NCBI GenBank assembly: GCA_934667845.1
Contig: CAKUMQ010000024.1
Span: 1 to 36,706, forward strand
DNA: 36,706 bases
Direction of reading: 5' to 3'
Origin: an uncultured Eubacteriales bacterium
GTDB taxonomy: Bacteria > Bacillota > Clostridia > Oscillospirales > Acutalibacteraceae
The position numbers were made by a program, and so were the translations under genes. A model generated the notes under the pieces. That model was not told the DNA's origin. It saw only the letters and a list, made by a program, of their open reading frames with translations, and ran no database searches. Shown in pieces: positions 1 through 6,748 of the stretch (positions are counted from its first letter, which is position 1; the number at the start of each line of letters is the position of its first letter).

Positions 1-1
1 T

Positions 2-55
2 CGAGGAAAACCCCTGCTCTCGCTCCTTGAAAGCATGGGTTCTTTGACAGGCTGA
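2..55 (+). CDS. Possible 3' end of an upstream + strand gene (partial)
   Basis: The frame beginning at base 2 stays open to a TGA at 53-55, directly before a + strand terminator, so these codons could be the C-terminal end of a gene outside the window. The other two frames also stop close by (TGA at 28-30 and at 45-47), so the frame cannot be decided and no product can be proposed. The terminator with a T-run on the + strand is the main reason to think some + strand transcript ends here. Confidence 0.2.
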   Translation, partial: RGKPLLSLLESMGSLTG

Positions 56-88
56 GACCGCTCTCCCGTTTCGGGAGAGCGGTCTTTT
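56..88 (+). terminator. Rho-independent terminator
   Basis: A perfect 13-bp stem (GACCGCTCTCCCG at 56-68 with its complement at 72-84) closes a TTT loop and is followed by TTTT at 85-88. The T-run is on the + strand, so it terminates a transcript entering from the left. On the minus strand the same hairpin lies 7 nt after the stop of the lipoprotein gene but lacks a T-run, so it may only protect that mRNA's 3' end. Confidence 0.85.
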
Positions 89-95
89 GTGCCGG

Positions 96-1097
96 TCAGC
101 ACACGGCTTCGGCGAAGCGGGTGTTGACGACGGGATCATACGGCGCTTTTTTGTCGAGTTCACCGGCTTCGCTGATGACCTCCTGCAAGCGGTCAAACGC
201 CTCCGGACGCAGCAGCGGATCGGTGCACCAGGCGTCGATCTTCTGGTAGCTTCGGATCGAGCGGGTCAGGCTGTCGAGATCGGCGTCGGGGAAGGAGGGT
301 TGTACCGCCTTGGCGATCTCCTCCGCCGTGTGTGCGGCGACCCATTGCTGTCCGCGGTAGATGGCGCGGGTGAACCGCTCGGCGGTGTCGGCGTTTTTCG
401 TCAGATATTCGCGCGAGGCGAAATATGCGGTGTAGGGGATGTCGCCCGCCGCCTCGCCGACCGAGGCGACGATATAGCCCTGACCGTTTTTCTCCAGCGT
501 TGAGGCGGTCGGCTCAAACACGGTGACATAGTCACCGGTGCCCGAGGTAAACGCTGCGGTCATCAGCGCATACTGCACGCTGGTGTCAAGCGTCAGATCG
601 CGGGTGAGGTCGAGCCCGTTTTGCCGCAGAACGTGACAAAACGTCATGTAGGGTACGCCGCCGACACGCCCGGGCAGCACATGCGCGCCCTTGAGCTTAT
701 CCCACGAAAAGGCGGTGTCCGGCTTGCGGGCGACAAGGAAGGAGCCGTCCCGGCGGGTGAGCTGGGCGAATACCTGCGCGTAGTTGTCGCGCCCCTCGTT
801 GTAGACGTAGATCGCGGCTTCCGGTCCGGCAAAGCCGATGTCGATGCCGCCGGACAGCACGGCTGCCATGACGCGGTCGGCGCCCTCGCCGGTGGACAGC
901 TCGACGTTCAGCCCTTCCTCCTCAAAAAAGCCGAGCTGCAGGGCGACATACTGCGGCGCATAGAATACCGAGTGCGTGACCTCACAGAGCCGCACCGTGG
1001 CGGTCTTTTCTGCGGGCTTGCACGCCGAGGCAAGACAGGTCAGCATGACGGCGGCGAGCAAAACGGCGATACAGGTGCGAAAACGGAACGTTTTCAT
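96..1097 (-). CDS. ABC transporter substrate-binding lipoprotein, NMT1/SsuA/ThiY-like
   Basis: This 333-residue protein is the extracytoplasmic binding component of the ABC importer encoded with the two genes just upstream on this strand. The N terminus is a basic, hydrophobic signal ending in a lipobox-like ASAC (Cys26), so it should be lipid-anchored. The mature part fits the NMT1/THI5-like periplasmic fold: a first-lobe segment with GFFEEEGL, then GAGPEAA-like and GRVGGVPYMT segments as in SsuA/ThiY relatives. The ATG at 1097 was chosen because AAAGGA lies just upstream and the signal peptide starts there; the frame is open 33 codons further upstream but those codons cross an intercistronic hairpin. 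Family members bind taurine, alkanesulfonates, nitrate, or pyrimidine precursors of thiamine. I see no TPP riboswitch or neighbour that decides between them, so the ligand is unknown. Confidence 0.88.
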   Translation of the reverse strand: MKTFRFRTCIAVLLAAVMLTCLASACKPAEKTATVRLCEVTHSVFYAPQYVALQLGFFEEEGLNVELSTGEGADRVMAAVLSGGIDIGFAGPEAAIYVYNEGRDNYAQVFAQLTRRDGSFLVARKPDTAFSWDKLKGAHVLPGRVGGVPYMTFCHVLRQNGLDLTRDLTLDTSVQYALMTAAFTSGTGDYVTVFEPTASTLEKNGQGYIVASVGEAAGDIPYTAYFASREYLTKNADTAERFTRAIYRGQQWVAAHTAEEIAKAVQPSFPDADLDSLTRSIRSYQKIDAWCTDPLLRPEAFDRLQEVISEAGELDKKAPYDPVVNTRFAEAVC

Positions 1098-1110
1098 GGA
1101 CTCATCCTTT

Positions 1111-1154
1111 CCGAAAAACAGGGCAGCGCCGCGCAATACCGGTGCGGCGCTGCC
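1111..1154 (-). promoter_or_regulatory. Intercistronic hairpin with T-run (attenuator-like)
   Basis: Between the permease and the lipoprotein gene, an 11-bp perfect stem (1122-1132 pairs with 1144-1154) forms. Read on the minus strand it is followed after CTG by TTTTT, ending just before the lipoprotein ribosome site. It has the shape of a partial terminator or 3' stabilising stem and could set unequal expression of permease and binding protein. Confidence 0.5.
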
Positions 1155-1168
1155 GACAGGTGGGGTGT

Positions 1169-1972
1169 TCAGCGGTCCCGATGGCGGGTCGCCCACTTTT
1201 GCAGGAGGTGTACGCTCTCATACATCAGCGCGGCGACGACGGCGAGGATCAGCACACCCGCCATGACGAGATCCAGCTTGAACACCTGTCCGCCGTAGAC
1301 GATCAGATACCCAAGCCCCGCCTTGGAAACAAGAAATTCGCCCGCGATGACGCCGACTAAGGATAAGCCGATGTTGATCTTCAGCGAATTGAACAGGGTG
1401 GGCAGATTGCCGGGCAGGACAATGCGGAAAAAGAGCTGCGATTTTGAGGCGCCGAAGGTGCGCCCCATCTTCATCAGCTCGCCGTCGGTGTGCAGAAAGC
1501 CGTGCAGCATTTCCAGCACCGTGACGACCAGGGAGATAGCCAGCGCCATGACGATGATGGCGCGTGTGCCCGCACCGGCCAATACGATAATGACCGGCCC
1601 GAGCGCGATTTTCGGCAGGCTGTTGAGCACCACGAGGTACGGCTCGCTGACGCGGGCGATAAACGGGCTCCACCAGAGCAGAACGGCAAGCAGCAGTCCG
1701 CCGGCGGCGCCCAGAAGAAATCCGGTCAGCGTCTCATAGACCGTGACGCCGATATGGGTAAACAGCCCGTTTTGCAGCATTTCCCGCAGCGTGCGGGCAA
1801 TACGGGTCGGCTGGCTCAGGATAAAGCTGTCGATCCACCCGAGGCGGGCAGCCAGCTCCCACAGCAGGCAGAAACACAGCAGCAGACCGATCCGGCAGAA
1901 AAGCACAGCGCGTTTTTGCCGTTTTTTCTGCCGCAGGTATTGCTGCCGTTCAGCGGATACGGGTTTATTCAT
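1169..1972 (-). CDS. ABC transporter permease, SsuC/ThiX-like
   Basis: A 267-residue inner-membrane permease of the BPD_transp_1 type. It has an N-terminal membrane segment after a basic stretch (about residues 25-40), a hydrophobic core of further helices (about 83-100, 123-155, and towards the C terminus), and the cytoplasmic coupling loop at about 163-190, with the GRTFGASKSQLF...VLPG pattern of the EAA motif that docks on the ATPase. The ATG at 1972 overlaps the stop of the ATPase gene by 8 nt, which indicates translational coupling and supports this start over the longer open frame. It works with the ATPase upstream and the lipoprotein downstream as one importer of the nitrate/taurine/HMP class. 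Substrate unknown. Confidence 0.9.
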   Translation of the reverse strand: MNKPVSAERQQYLRQKKRQKRAVLFCRIGLLLCFCLLWELAARLGWIDSFILSQPTRIARTLREMLQNGLFTHIGVTVYETLTGFLLGAAGGLLLAVLLWWSPFIARVSEPYLVVLNSLPKIALGPVIIVLAGAGTRAIIVMALAISLVVTVLEMLHGFLHTDGELMKMGRTFGASKSQLFFRIVLPGNLPTLFNSLKINIGLSLVGVIAGEFLVSKAGLGYLIVYGGQVFKLDLVMAGVLILAVVAALMYESVHLLQKWATRHRDR

Positions 1973-2726
1973 GGACCCCCAATTCTTTCCATATGTGATC
2001 AAAGTAGTCTTGAAAACGGGGATTGCTCCGGCAGGAGAGCGGGGTGCGGTCATCGCCGAAATCCAGCGTCAGGATCTCCTTGACGCATGCCGGGCGTGCG
2101 GAGAGGATCAGCACGCGATCCCCCATGCTGATGCTTTCGGGAATGTCGTGTGTGACCATGACGGTCGTGATGCCCTCGCGGCGCAGGATGGCATAGACGT
2201 CCTGCGTCACCGACAGCCGCGTTTGATAATCGAGCGCGGAAAACGCCTCGTCAAGCAGCAGAATGGTCGGGTTGACGGCGAGGGTGCGGATCAGGGCGAC
2301 CCGCTGCCGCATGCCGCCCGAAAGCTGCGCGGGGTATTTGTGGCGGAATTCCCACAGCCCGTAGGTGCGCAGCAGCCGGTCGGCACGCTGTCTTGTGTCC
2401 GGAGACAATGCGTGACGGATCTCCAGACCGAACAGGACGTTTTGGTAGATGGTGCGCCAGGGGAGGAGATTGTCTTTCTGCAGCATATACCCGATCTCGG
2501 GGGAGATGCCGCAAACGGGTCTGCCGTTGACGGCGACGGTGCCGGAGGTGGCGGGCAGAAGCCCGGCAAGTATTGACAGAAGTGTGGATTTCCCGCAGCC
2601 GGACGGGCCGACGATGCTTAAAAATTCCCCTTTTTCCAGAGTGAAGGATACGTCTTTAATGGCTTCGACCTCACCGTTATCGGACTGGTAGGTTTCCCGA
2701 AGGTGGGAAACGGTCAATGCGGGCAT
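1965..2726 (-). CDS. ABC transporter ATP-binding protein, SsuB/TauB/ThiZ-like
   Basis: A complete 253-residue ATPase subunit energising the importer formed with the two following genes. All motifs are intact: Walker A GPSGCGKST (40-48), Q-loop MLQKD (about 81-85), signature LSGGMRQR (135-142), Walker B ILLLDE (155-160), D-loop SALD, and the switch His in MVTHD (His193). Length and motif spacing match the nitrate/sulfonate/taurine ATPase family. It starts at an ATG preceded by GGAGAGGTG and is the first gene of the minus-strand operon, divergent from yabP. I found no convincing sigma-A promoter in the 148-bp divergent gap, so its control is unclear. Confidence 0.93.
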   Translation of the reverse strand: MPALTVSHLRETYQSDNGEVEAIKDVSFTLEKGEFLSIVGPSGCGKSTLLSILAGLLPATSGTVAVNGRPVCGISPEIGYMLQKDNLLPWRTIYQNVLFGLEIRHALSPDTRQRADRLLRTYGLWEFRHKYPAQLSGGMRQRVALIRTLAVNPTILLLDEAFSALDYQTRLSVTQDVYAILRREGITTVMVTHDIPESISMGDRVLILSARPACVKEILTLDFGDDRTPLSCRSNPRFQDYFDHIWKELGVHE

Positions 2727-2874
2727 ACGCGATCACCTCTCCTTAGCCTAGCGGCCGGAGCAAACGCAGGTTTTCCGGCTCATTACAGACTATGCACGCG
2801 GCGGCGGGATGGTGCATAATCGGTCTTTGCGCCGCATAAGGTGGAAGCATACAGGCTGCGTGGGGGGCGAGGGT

Positions 2875-3156
2875 ATGGCGGAAAAAATACCGGCGGCGAA
2901 AAAGCCGCACCGGCTGTTTCTGGATGAGCGGGAGCGGTTCACCCTGACGGGGGTATCGGATGTGCGGGATTTTGACGAAAAAGCGGTGACGGCGGTCACG
3001 GATCAGGGCGAGCTTTGCATCTGCGGGGCGGATCTGCAGATCACCCGGCTGGATCTGGAGAGCGGGGATCTGGCGCTGGAGGGGCATATTGACAGCATGA
3101 CCTATTCCGAGGGACGCGCGAAGTCCGGCGGATGGCTTAGGAGGCTGTTCCGCTGA
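2875..3156 (+). CDS. yabP: Spore protein YabP
   Basis: A 93-residue small protein of the YabP/YqfC family, close to the usual length of about 100. YabP is made in the mother cell during sporulation and, with YabQ, is needed for cortex formation around the forespore. The family pattern is visible: an early RLFLDERERFTLTGVSDVRDFDE segment (split here as RLFLDERERF then TLTGVSDV) and the later beta-strand-rich part with GADLQITRLDLESGDLALEG. The ATG at 2875 follows a G-rich ribosome site (GGGGGGCGAGGG). Its stop overlaps the yabQ start by one base (TGATG), showing coupled translation. Expression under sigma-E would be expected. A CATACA element at about 2849 resembles a sigma-E -10, but I see no matching -35. 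Confidence 0.9.
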   Translation: MAEKIPAAKKPHRLFLDERERFTLTGVSDVRDFDEKAVTAVTDQGELCICGADLQITRLDLESGDLALEGHIDSMTYSEGRAKSGGWLRRLFR

Positions 3157-3653
3157 TGCCGGGCAAGGCGGAAAACGGCTGGCAGCTCTATTGCTTTTTG
3201 CTTTCGGGCGGTTTCGGCTTCTGGCTCGGGACCGCCTATGCTCTCTGCGGCATGGCAAGGGCAGCCGCCGTTCACCGGCTCAGCCGGTGGGGATGGGATG
3301 TGGGCTTTTGCCTGACGGCGGCGTGGATGCTGTTTTTGTTCTCGCTCCCTCTGACGGGCGGCAGATTGCGGTGGTATCTGCTGTGCGGCGCGGCAATCGG
3401 CTTCTTTGCCGGGCGGGAGACGCTCGGTCGGCTTTTGTGCCGGGCGGCACGGCGGCTTCACCGGCTTTTATGCTGTGCGGGGCAGGTGATCGGCAGTGTG
3501 CTGCGCGGTATCGGACGCGTTTTGTTCCGTCCGTTTCGGAAAATGGCAGCCGCTTTGCAAAAAGTTTGCCAAAACGGGCGAAAAAATTCAAAAAAGCTCT
3601 TGCAACTGCCCCGCCTGATGGTGTATAATCGACATAAAGGTAGAATGGGGTAA
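3156..3653 (+). CDS. yabQ: Spore cortex biosynthesis protein YabQ
   Basis: A 165-residue membrane protein recognised by its position directly behind yabP and by its hydrophobic profile. It has an N-terminal segment near residues 10-32 (CFLLSGGFGFWLGTAYALC), two more hydrophobic segments near 47-65 and 70-86, then a long basic C-terminal tail. YabQ localises to the forespore outer membrane and is required for cortex peptidoglycan. The start shares a base with the yabP stop. The last 50 bases of the gene carry the promoter of the division genes downstream, so the end of yabQ doubles as regulatory DNA. Confidence 0.87.
   Translation: MPGKAENGWQLYCFLLSGGFGFWLGTAYALCGMARAAAVHRLSRWGWDVGFCLTAAWMLFLFSLPLTGGRLRWYLLCGAAIGFFAGRETLGRLLCRAARRLHRLLCCAGQVIGSVLRGIGRVLFRPFRKMAAALQKVCQNGRKNSKKLLQLPRLMVYNRHKGRMG
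3600..3629 (+). promoter_or_regulatory. Sigma-A promoter for divIC and S1 gene
   Basis: TTGCAA at 3600-3605 and a perfect TATAAT at 3624-3629 are separated by 18 bp. The promoter lies inside the 3' end of yabQ and would start transcription near 3636, giving vegetative expression of the division gene independent of the sporulation genes upstream. Confidence 0.75.
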
Positions 3654-3806
3654 GTAGATAGCGCGCACGGCGCCGGAGGGGGCGTCGGAGACGGGAGATC
3701 ACCCGCTGACCGGATCGCGTACCGTCTGCCTTTTTGAGAAAGGAATGTATTATGCGGCGGCATTTGGCTCTGCCGCCGGTTTGAGTTGAAAGGGTTACAG
3801 GACCGT
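3654..3806 (+). promoter_or_regulatory. Structured leader ahead of divIC
   Basis: The 153-bp stretch between yabQ and divIC would be a leader of about 170 nt. It holds a weak terminator-like element (AGACGG at 3689-3694 pairs with CCGTCT at 3722-3727, followed by TTTTT at 3731-3735), then a clear hairpin (CGGCGGCA at 3755-3762 with TGCCGCCG at 3771-3778) near the divIC start. A 14-codon open frame (3745-3789, ATG to TGA) spans this second hairpin, but its AAGGA sits too close to the ATG. No known riboswitch class is recognised. Confidence 0.35.
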
Positions 3807-4091
3807 ATGAGCGTAAAAAGGAAAAGAAAAAGCGTGCTTCTTCGCTTGGCTTTGCTTGCCTTTTCGATTTATGTGGTCGTGATGCTGGCACAGCTCCAGC
3901 TGGAGATCCGCGAGAAGCAGGCGAAGATCGACGCGCTGAACGGCAGCATTGCCGCGCAGCGGCGGGTAAACGAGAATCTGACGAGACAAACGGAGAATCT
4001 CGAGCAATATTTGCGGCAGCAGGCCTATGAACAGGGCTGGGCACTCCCGGGCGAGATCGTAATGATCGAGCAGCCGGGTATAAATTCGTAA
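3807..4091 (+). CDS. divIC: Septum formation initiator DivIC/FtsB-like protein
   Basis: A 94-residue bitopic division protein. A basic N terminus (SVKRKRK) is followed by one membrane helix at about residues 10-29 and then a coiled coil at about 32-75 with regular Leu/Ile/Arg heptads (QLQLEIREKQAKI, RRVNENLTRQTENL). It ends in the short ARQQAYEQGWALPGE-like segment common to DivIC/FtsB proteins in this genomic place. DivIC acts with FtsL and DivIB to activate septal peptidoglycan synthesis. The ATG at 3807 gives a normal length. A TTG seven codons earlier (3786) is possible but has a poorer ribosome site. The order yabP-yabQ-divIC-S1 is conserved across endospore formers, which strengthens the assignment. 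Confidence 0.87.
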   Translation: MSVKRKRKSVLLRLALLAFSIYVVVMLAQLQLEIREKQAKIDALNGSIAAQRRVNENLTRQTENLEQYLRQQAYEQGWALPGEIVMIEQPGINS

Positions 4092-4120
4092 ACAAAACGG
4101 CAGGAGGAAAACAGGCACCT

Positions 4121-4660
4121 ATGGCATTGGAAGTTGGAGCGATCGTTGAAGGCAAGGTTACGGGCATCACAAATTTCGGCGCATTTGTGGAATTGCCGGA
4201 CGGCAAGACGGGTATGGTGCACATTTCGGAGGTAGCTCCGGTGTTTGTGCAGGATATCCGCGAGCATGTGCAGGAGGGACAGACCGTTAAGGTGAAGATC
4301 CTGAACATCGGTGACGACGGCAAGATCAGTCTGTCCATCAAGCGGACGGTGGAACAGCCCCGTACGGCGCGCGGCCCGCGCGACGGTAATCGCGGTCCCC
4401 GTGACGGCAGCCGCGGTCCGCGCGACGGCAGCCGTCCGATGCGCCCCCGCACCCCCCGTCCGACACCGGCGCCCTCGCCCGGACGTCCCGGCGGCTATGA
4501 GTGGCAGCCGTCCCGTTCGGATTCCGCCAGCTTTGAGGATATGATGTCCCGGTTTAAACAGACGAGTGACGAGAAGATCTCCGACCTCAAGCGCAGCATG
4601 GACGGCAAGCACGGCGGATTTTCCCGCCGCGGCGGCGGTCGCGGCGGCGAGGGACGCTGA
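4121..4660 (+). CDS. S1-domain RNA-binding protein with RG-rich tail (YabR-like)
   Basis: A 179-residue protein with one S1 RNA-binding domain at residues 1-73, with the hallmark segments GAIVEGKVTGITNFGAFVEL, GMVHISEV and GDDGKISLSIK. After it comes a disordered arginine/glycine-rich region that includes three copies of RGPRDG(N/S) at residues 84-104. The protein ends in an acidic-basic segment and a second RGGG-rich tail. Homologues next to divIC (YabR, GSP13-like) bind RNA or ribosomes, but their role is not well settled. The ribosome site is AGGAGG at 4103-4108. The gene ends before a strong terminator at 4699-4734. Confidence 0.9.
   Translation: MALEVGAIVEGKVTGITNFGAFVELPDGKTGMVHISEVAPVFVQDIREHVQEGQTVKVKILNIGDDGKISLSIKRTVEQPRTARGPRDGNRGPRDGSRGPRDGSRPMRPRTPRPTPAPSPGRPGGYEWQPSRSDSASFEDMMSRFKQTSDEKISDLKRSMDGKHGGFSRRGGGRGGEGR
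4370..4432 (+). repeat. Three in-frame 21-bp tandem repeats (RGPRDG units)
   Basis: Units at 4370-4390, 4391-4411 and 4412-4432 each encode RGPRDG plus Asn or Ser, with mainly third-position differences. They extend the RG-rich RNA-binding tail of the S1 protein and are a likely place for copy-number variation. Confidence 0.85.
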
Positions 4661-4698
4661 GCGTTGCCCTTTTTCTCCGTGGAAATATGAGGTATACA

Positions 4699-4734
4699 GG
4701 CAGCGGCTTTGGGATAAAGCCGCTGCCTTTTGTT
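4699..4734 (+). terminator. Rho-independent terminator after S1 gene
   Basis: A perfect 12-bp stem (GGCAGCGGCTTT at 4699-4710, complement 4716-4727) with a GGGAT loop is followed by TTTTGTT. It closes the divIC-S1 transcript just upstream of the MarR promoter. Confidence 0.9.
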
Positions 4735-4738
4735 AATG

Positions 4739-4798
4739 CACTTGTTGACAAATCAACAAGTGCGTGATATACTTCACTTGTTGACAAAACAACAAGCG
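4739..4798. promoter_or_regulatory. Two palindromic MarR-type operators
   Basis: Site 1 (4739-4762) is a perfect inverted repeat with 10-bp arms CACTTGTTGA/TCAACAAGTG around CAAA. Site 2 (4775-4798) repeats the same sequence with arms CTTGTTG/CAACAAG and two imperfect ends. The sites are 36 bp apart start to start, so they lie on about the same face of the helix. Their position over the -35 and the transcription start indicates autorepression by the MarR protein encoded next. Confidence 0.82.
4745..4773 (+). promoter_or_regulatory. Sigma-A promoter of MarR gene
   Basis: A consensus TTGACA (4745-4750) and TATACT (4768-4773) are spaced by 17 bp. The -35 hexamer lies inside the upstream palindromic operator and the start region is covered by the second one, so repressor binding would block RNA polymerase directly. 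Confidence 0.85.
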
Positions 4799-4810
4799 GA
4801 GGGGAGCAAT

Positions 4811-5290
4811 ATGCAGGAACGGTTTGAGACCTTTACGGTGCTGATCAACCGGATCAGCCGGAGCATCCGCCGGATCAAGAACAGGGAAATGGCGGAGTTC
4901 GGCTTGCGGAGCGTCCATATATCCTGTCTGTATTATGTATACACGACCGGTGCGGCGACCGTGACGCAGCTCGGCGAATACTGCGAGGAGGACAAAGCCG
5001 GCATTTCCCGCGCGGTCGGTTTTTTGGAGAAAAACGGCTACCTGACGCGAAGCCATGCGGACGGCAAACGCTACAACAGCCCGCTTTTTTTAACGGAAAA
5101 GGGACGGGAATCGGGGCGGCGCATAGCGAAAAAGATCGGCGCAGTGCTTGACGAGGTCGGCCGTGAGATGGATGAGGCGGAGCGCGCCGAATTTTACCGC
5201 TGCCTGTTTGCGGTGAGCGAGCATCTGCGGAGGATAGCGGACAAGGGCGAAGAGACCGGGGAGCGGGACGAGAACGCACACTTGAAATAA
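4811..5290 (+). CDS. MarR family transcriptional regulator
   Basis: A 159-residue winged-helix regulator. The N-terminal dimerisation helix is followed by the helix-turn-helix at about residues 45-85 (AATVTQLGEYCEEDKAG, then ISRAVGFLEKNGYL) and the wing containing R-x-x-x-DGKRY-x-x-x-LTEKG. MarR proteins usually repress their own operon and release DNA upon binding a small ligand. The ATG at 4811 follows GGAGGGGAG, and the open frame upstream overlaps the operators, so the longer start is rejected. Twenty bases separate it from the DegV gene, and the pair looks like one operon. A link to fatty acid or envelope-lipid sensing is only an inference from the DegV partner. Confidence 0.9.
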   Translation: MQERFETFTVLINRISRSIRRIKNREMAEFGLRSVHISCLYYVYTTGAATVTQLGEYCEEDKAGISRAVGFLEKNGYLTRSHADGKRYNSPLFLTEKGRESGRRIAKKIGAVLDEVGREMDEAERAEFYRCLFAVSEHLRRIADKGEETGERDENAHLK

Positions 5291-5309
5291 CGAAAAAGGA
5301 ATGAGGCTT

Positions 5310-6149
5310 ATGTCAGTCAGGATCATTGCGGACTCCGCCGCCAATCTCACGCTGGACATCCGGCAGCAGGTATATACGGTGGCGATGACGGTGCACTTCG
5401 GCGATGAGGAATATATTGAGGGAGTGACGATCGACCACACGGCATTTTACCAAAAGCTGATCGAAAGCGATGCCATGCCCTCGACGAGTCAGGCGACGCC
5501 CGCCGCGTTTGCCGAGGTCTATGACCGCGTGTGCGCGGCAGGCGAGAGCGCTGTGGTGATCACCATGGCGTCTAAGCTGTCCGGCACCTATCAGAGCGCG
5601 GTGATCGCGGCGGCGGACTATCCGGATATCGTCGTGGTGGACAGCGCCAGCGTGGCGATGGGCGAAGGCGTTCTGGTCGAGCGCGCCCTTGCCCTGCGCG
5701 ATGCCGGGCTTTCCGCGCAGGAGATCGCCGCAGCACTGGAGGAGGAGAAAACACGCATCATCGTGGTGGCACTGTTGGATACGCTGGAATATTTAAAGCG
5801 CGGCGGCAGAATTTCCAAAACGGCGGCATGGGCGGGCGCAGTCTTGCAGATCAAGCCGGTCATATCGGTGGTCGACGGCGAGATCCGGATCCTCGGCAAG
5901 GCGCGCGGCTCAAAAATGGGTAACAACCTGCTGGCGGAGGAGACGGAGCGGGTCGGCGGCATAGATTTTTCGCTGCCGGTGCTGCTCGGCTACAGCGGGA
6001 TCTCCGATGCGCTTCTGCTAAAATATATTGAGGACAGCAGGGCGATCTGGGAGGGAAATCTGGACGAAGTGAGATATACGGCGATCGGCAGCATTATCGG
6101 CACGCATTGCGGCCCCGGAACGATCGCGGTCGCCTTTTTCAGAAAGTAA
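5310..6149 (+). CDS. DegV family fatty acid-binding protein
   Basis: A 279-residue protein of the DegV/FakB family, whose members bind a fatty acid and, where studied, present it to the kinase FakA to make acyl-phosphate for phospholipid synthesis. Family marks are IIADSAANL near the start, PSTSQATPAAF, ITMASKLSGTYQSA (oxyanion-type Ser/Thr loop), the VVDSASVAMGEG segment, and the C-terminal-domain LKRGGRISKTAA...LQIKPVI pattern. It ends with GTHCGPGT, the usual C-terminal ligand-closing segment. The ATG at 5310 sits 9 nt after AAAAGGA; the ATG at 5301 touches that site and is less likely. It is co-transcribed with the MarR gene and ends at a bidirectional terminator. No FakA-like gene is in the window. 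Confidence 0.92.
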   Translation: MSVRIIADSAANLTLDIRQQVYTVAMTVHFGDEEYIEGVTIDHTAFYQKLIESDAMPSTSQATPAAFAEVYDRVCAAGESAVVITMASKLSGTYQSAVIAAADYPDIVVVDSASVAMGEGVLVERALALRDAGLSAQEIAAALEEEKTRIIVVALLDTLEYLKRGGRISKTAAWAGAVLQIKPVISVVDGEIRILGKARGSKMGNNLLAEETERVGGIDFSLPVLLGYSGISDALLLKYIEDSRAIWEGNLDEVRYTAIGSIIGTHCGPGTIAVAFFRK

Positions 6150-6167
6150 CTGTCATATAAAGCACAC

Positions 6168-6206
6168 AAAAACCGACAGGCGAGGACACTCGTCTGCCGG
6201 TTTTCC
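6168..6206. terminator. Bidirectional terminator between degV and gtrA
   Basis: A stem of about 15 bp (arm 6168-6184, arm 6189-6203, loop GACA, one A-C mismatch and one G-T pair) has an A-tract on its left and TTTTCC on its right. It can terminate the convergent MarR-DegV transcript and the minus-strand gtrA transcript. Confidence 0.8.
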
Positions 6207-6230
6207 TGTTTGTATAAAAGATCGGGGAAA

Positions 6231-6710
6231 TTACTGTCGGTTTTCCGAAGATGCCGGTTGTTTGCGGCGAAAGATCAGGAAACGGCTGAACAGATAGTTG
6301 AGGATCAGCACGATCACCTGCATCAGCAGCTTGGCGATATCGTTGCCGGTCACCAAAAAGCGCCACAGGGTAAAGCTGAGCGCCTTCATGCCGAGTATGT
6401 CCAGCAGCAAAAACAGCCCTGCCTCCTCCATGAGCAGAGAGAACAGCCGCGCGCCGAAAAAGCTCAAAAGCTCCGGCAGCAACGTCCGCCGATCGGAGCT
6501 TTTGGACTCGAATACCCAGTATTTGTTGACGAAAAAGGCAAACAGCACCGCGAGGATCCAGCTGATCACATTGGTGATCAGAAAGCGATCCTGACCGAGC
6601 AGCCGGTCAAACAGCATAAAGCTGCCGAGGCTGATAACGGTGGTCAGCCCGCCGGCGATCAGATAGCGGATGCCGCGCTTATAACGCGAAAACAGCGCGG
6701 ACAGAGACAT
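6231..6710 (-). CDS. GtrA family membrane protein
   Basis: A 159-residue membrane protein with the four hydrophobic helices of the GtrA/DPMS family, near residues 15-35, 45-62, 82-100 and 125-148. It has the typical FFVNKYWVFESK segment after helix 2 and NYLFSRFLIFRRK near the end. GtrA proteins are thought to flip or help move polyprenyl-phosphate sugars during wall or surface polysaccharide glycosylation. The start ATG is preceded by AGGGGGAA. It is the last gene of the minus-strand GntR-SufC-SufB-GtrA row, 38 bp after the SufB-like gene, with no glycosyltransferase partner in view. Confidence 0.88.
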   Translation of the reverse strand: MSLSALFSRYKRGIRYLIAGGLTTVISLGSFMLFDRLLGQDRFLITNVISWILAVLFAFFVNKYWVFESKSSDRRTLLPELLSFFGARLFSLLMEEAGLFLLLDILGMKALSFTLWRFLVTGNDIAKLLMQVIVLILNYLFSRFLIFRRKQPASSENRQ

Positions 6711-6748
6711 GGCGGATTCCCCCTAAAGCCGAAAAAACGGGCTGCCGC

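Noticed and set aside
2835..2860. Sigma-E promoter for yabP
   Set aside because: CATACA resembles a sigma-E -10 element, but no -35 element stands at the right distance, so it is not listed as a feature.
2727..2874. TPP riboswitch or other known riboswitch ahead of the NMT1-type importer
   Set aside because: No CTGAGA or other conserved riboswitch core is seen on the minus strand in this gap, so a thiamine link is not supported.
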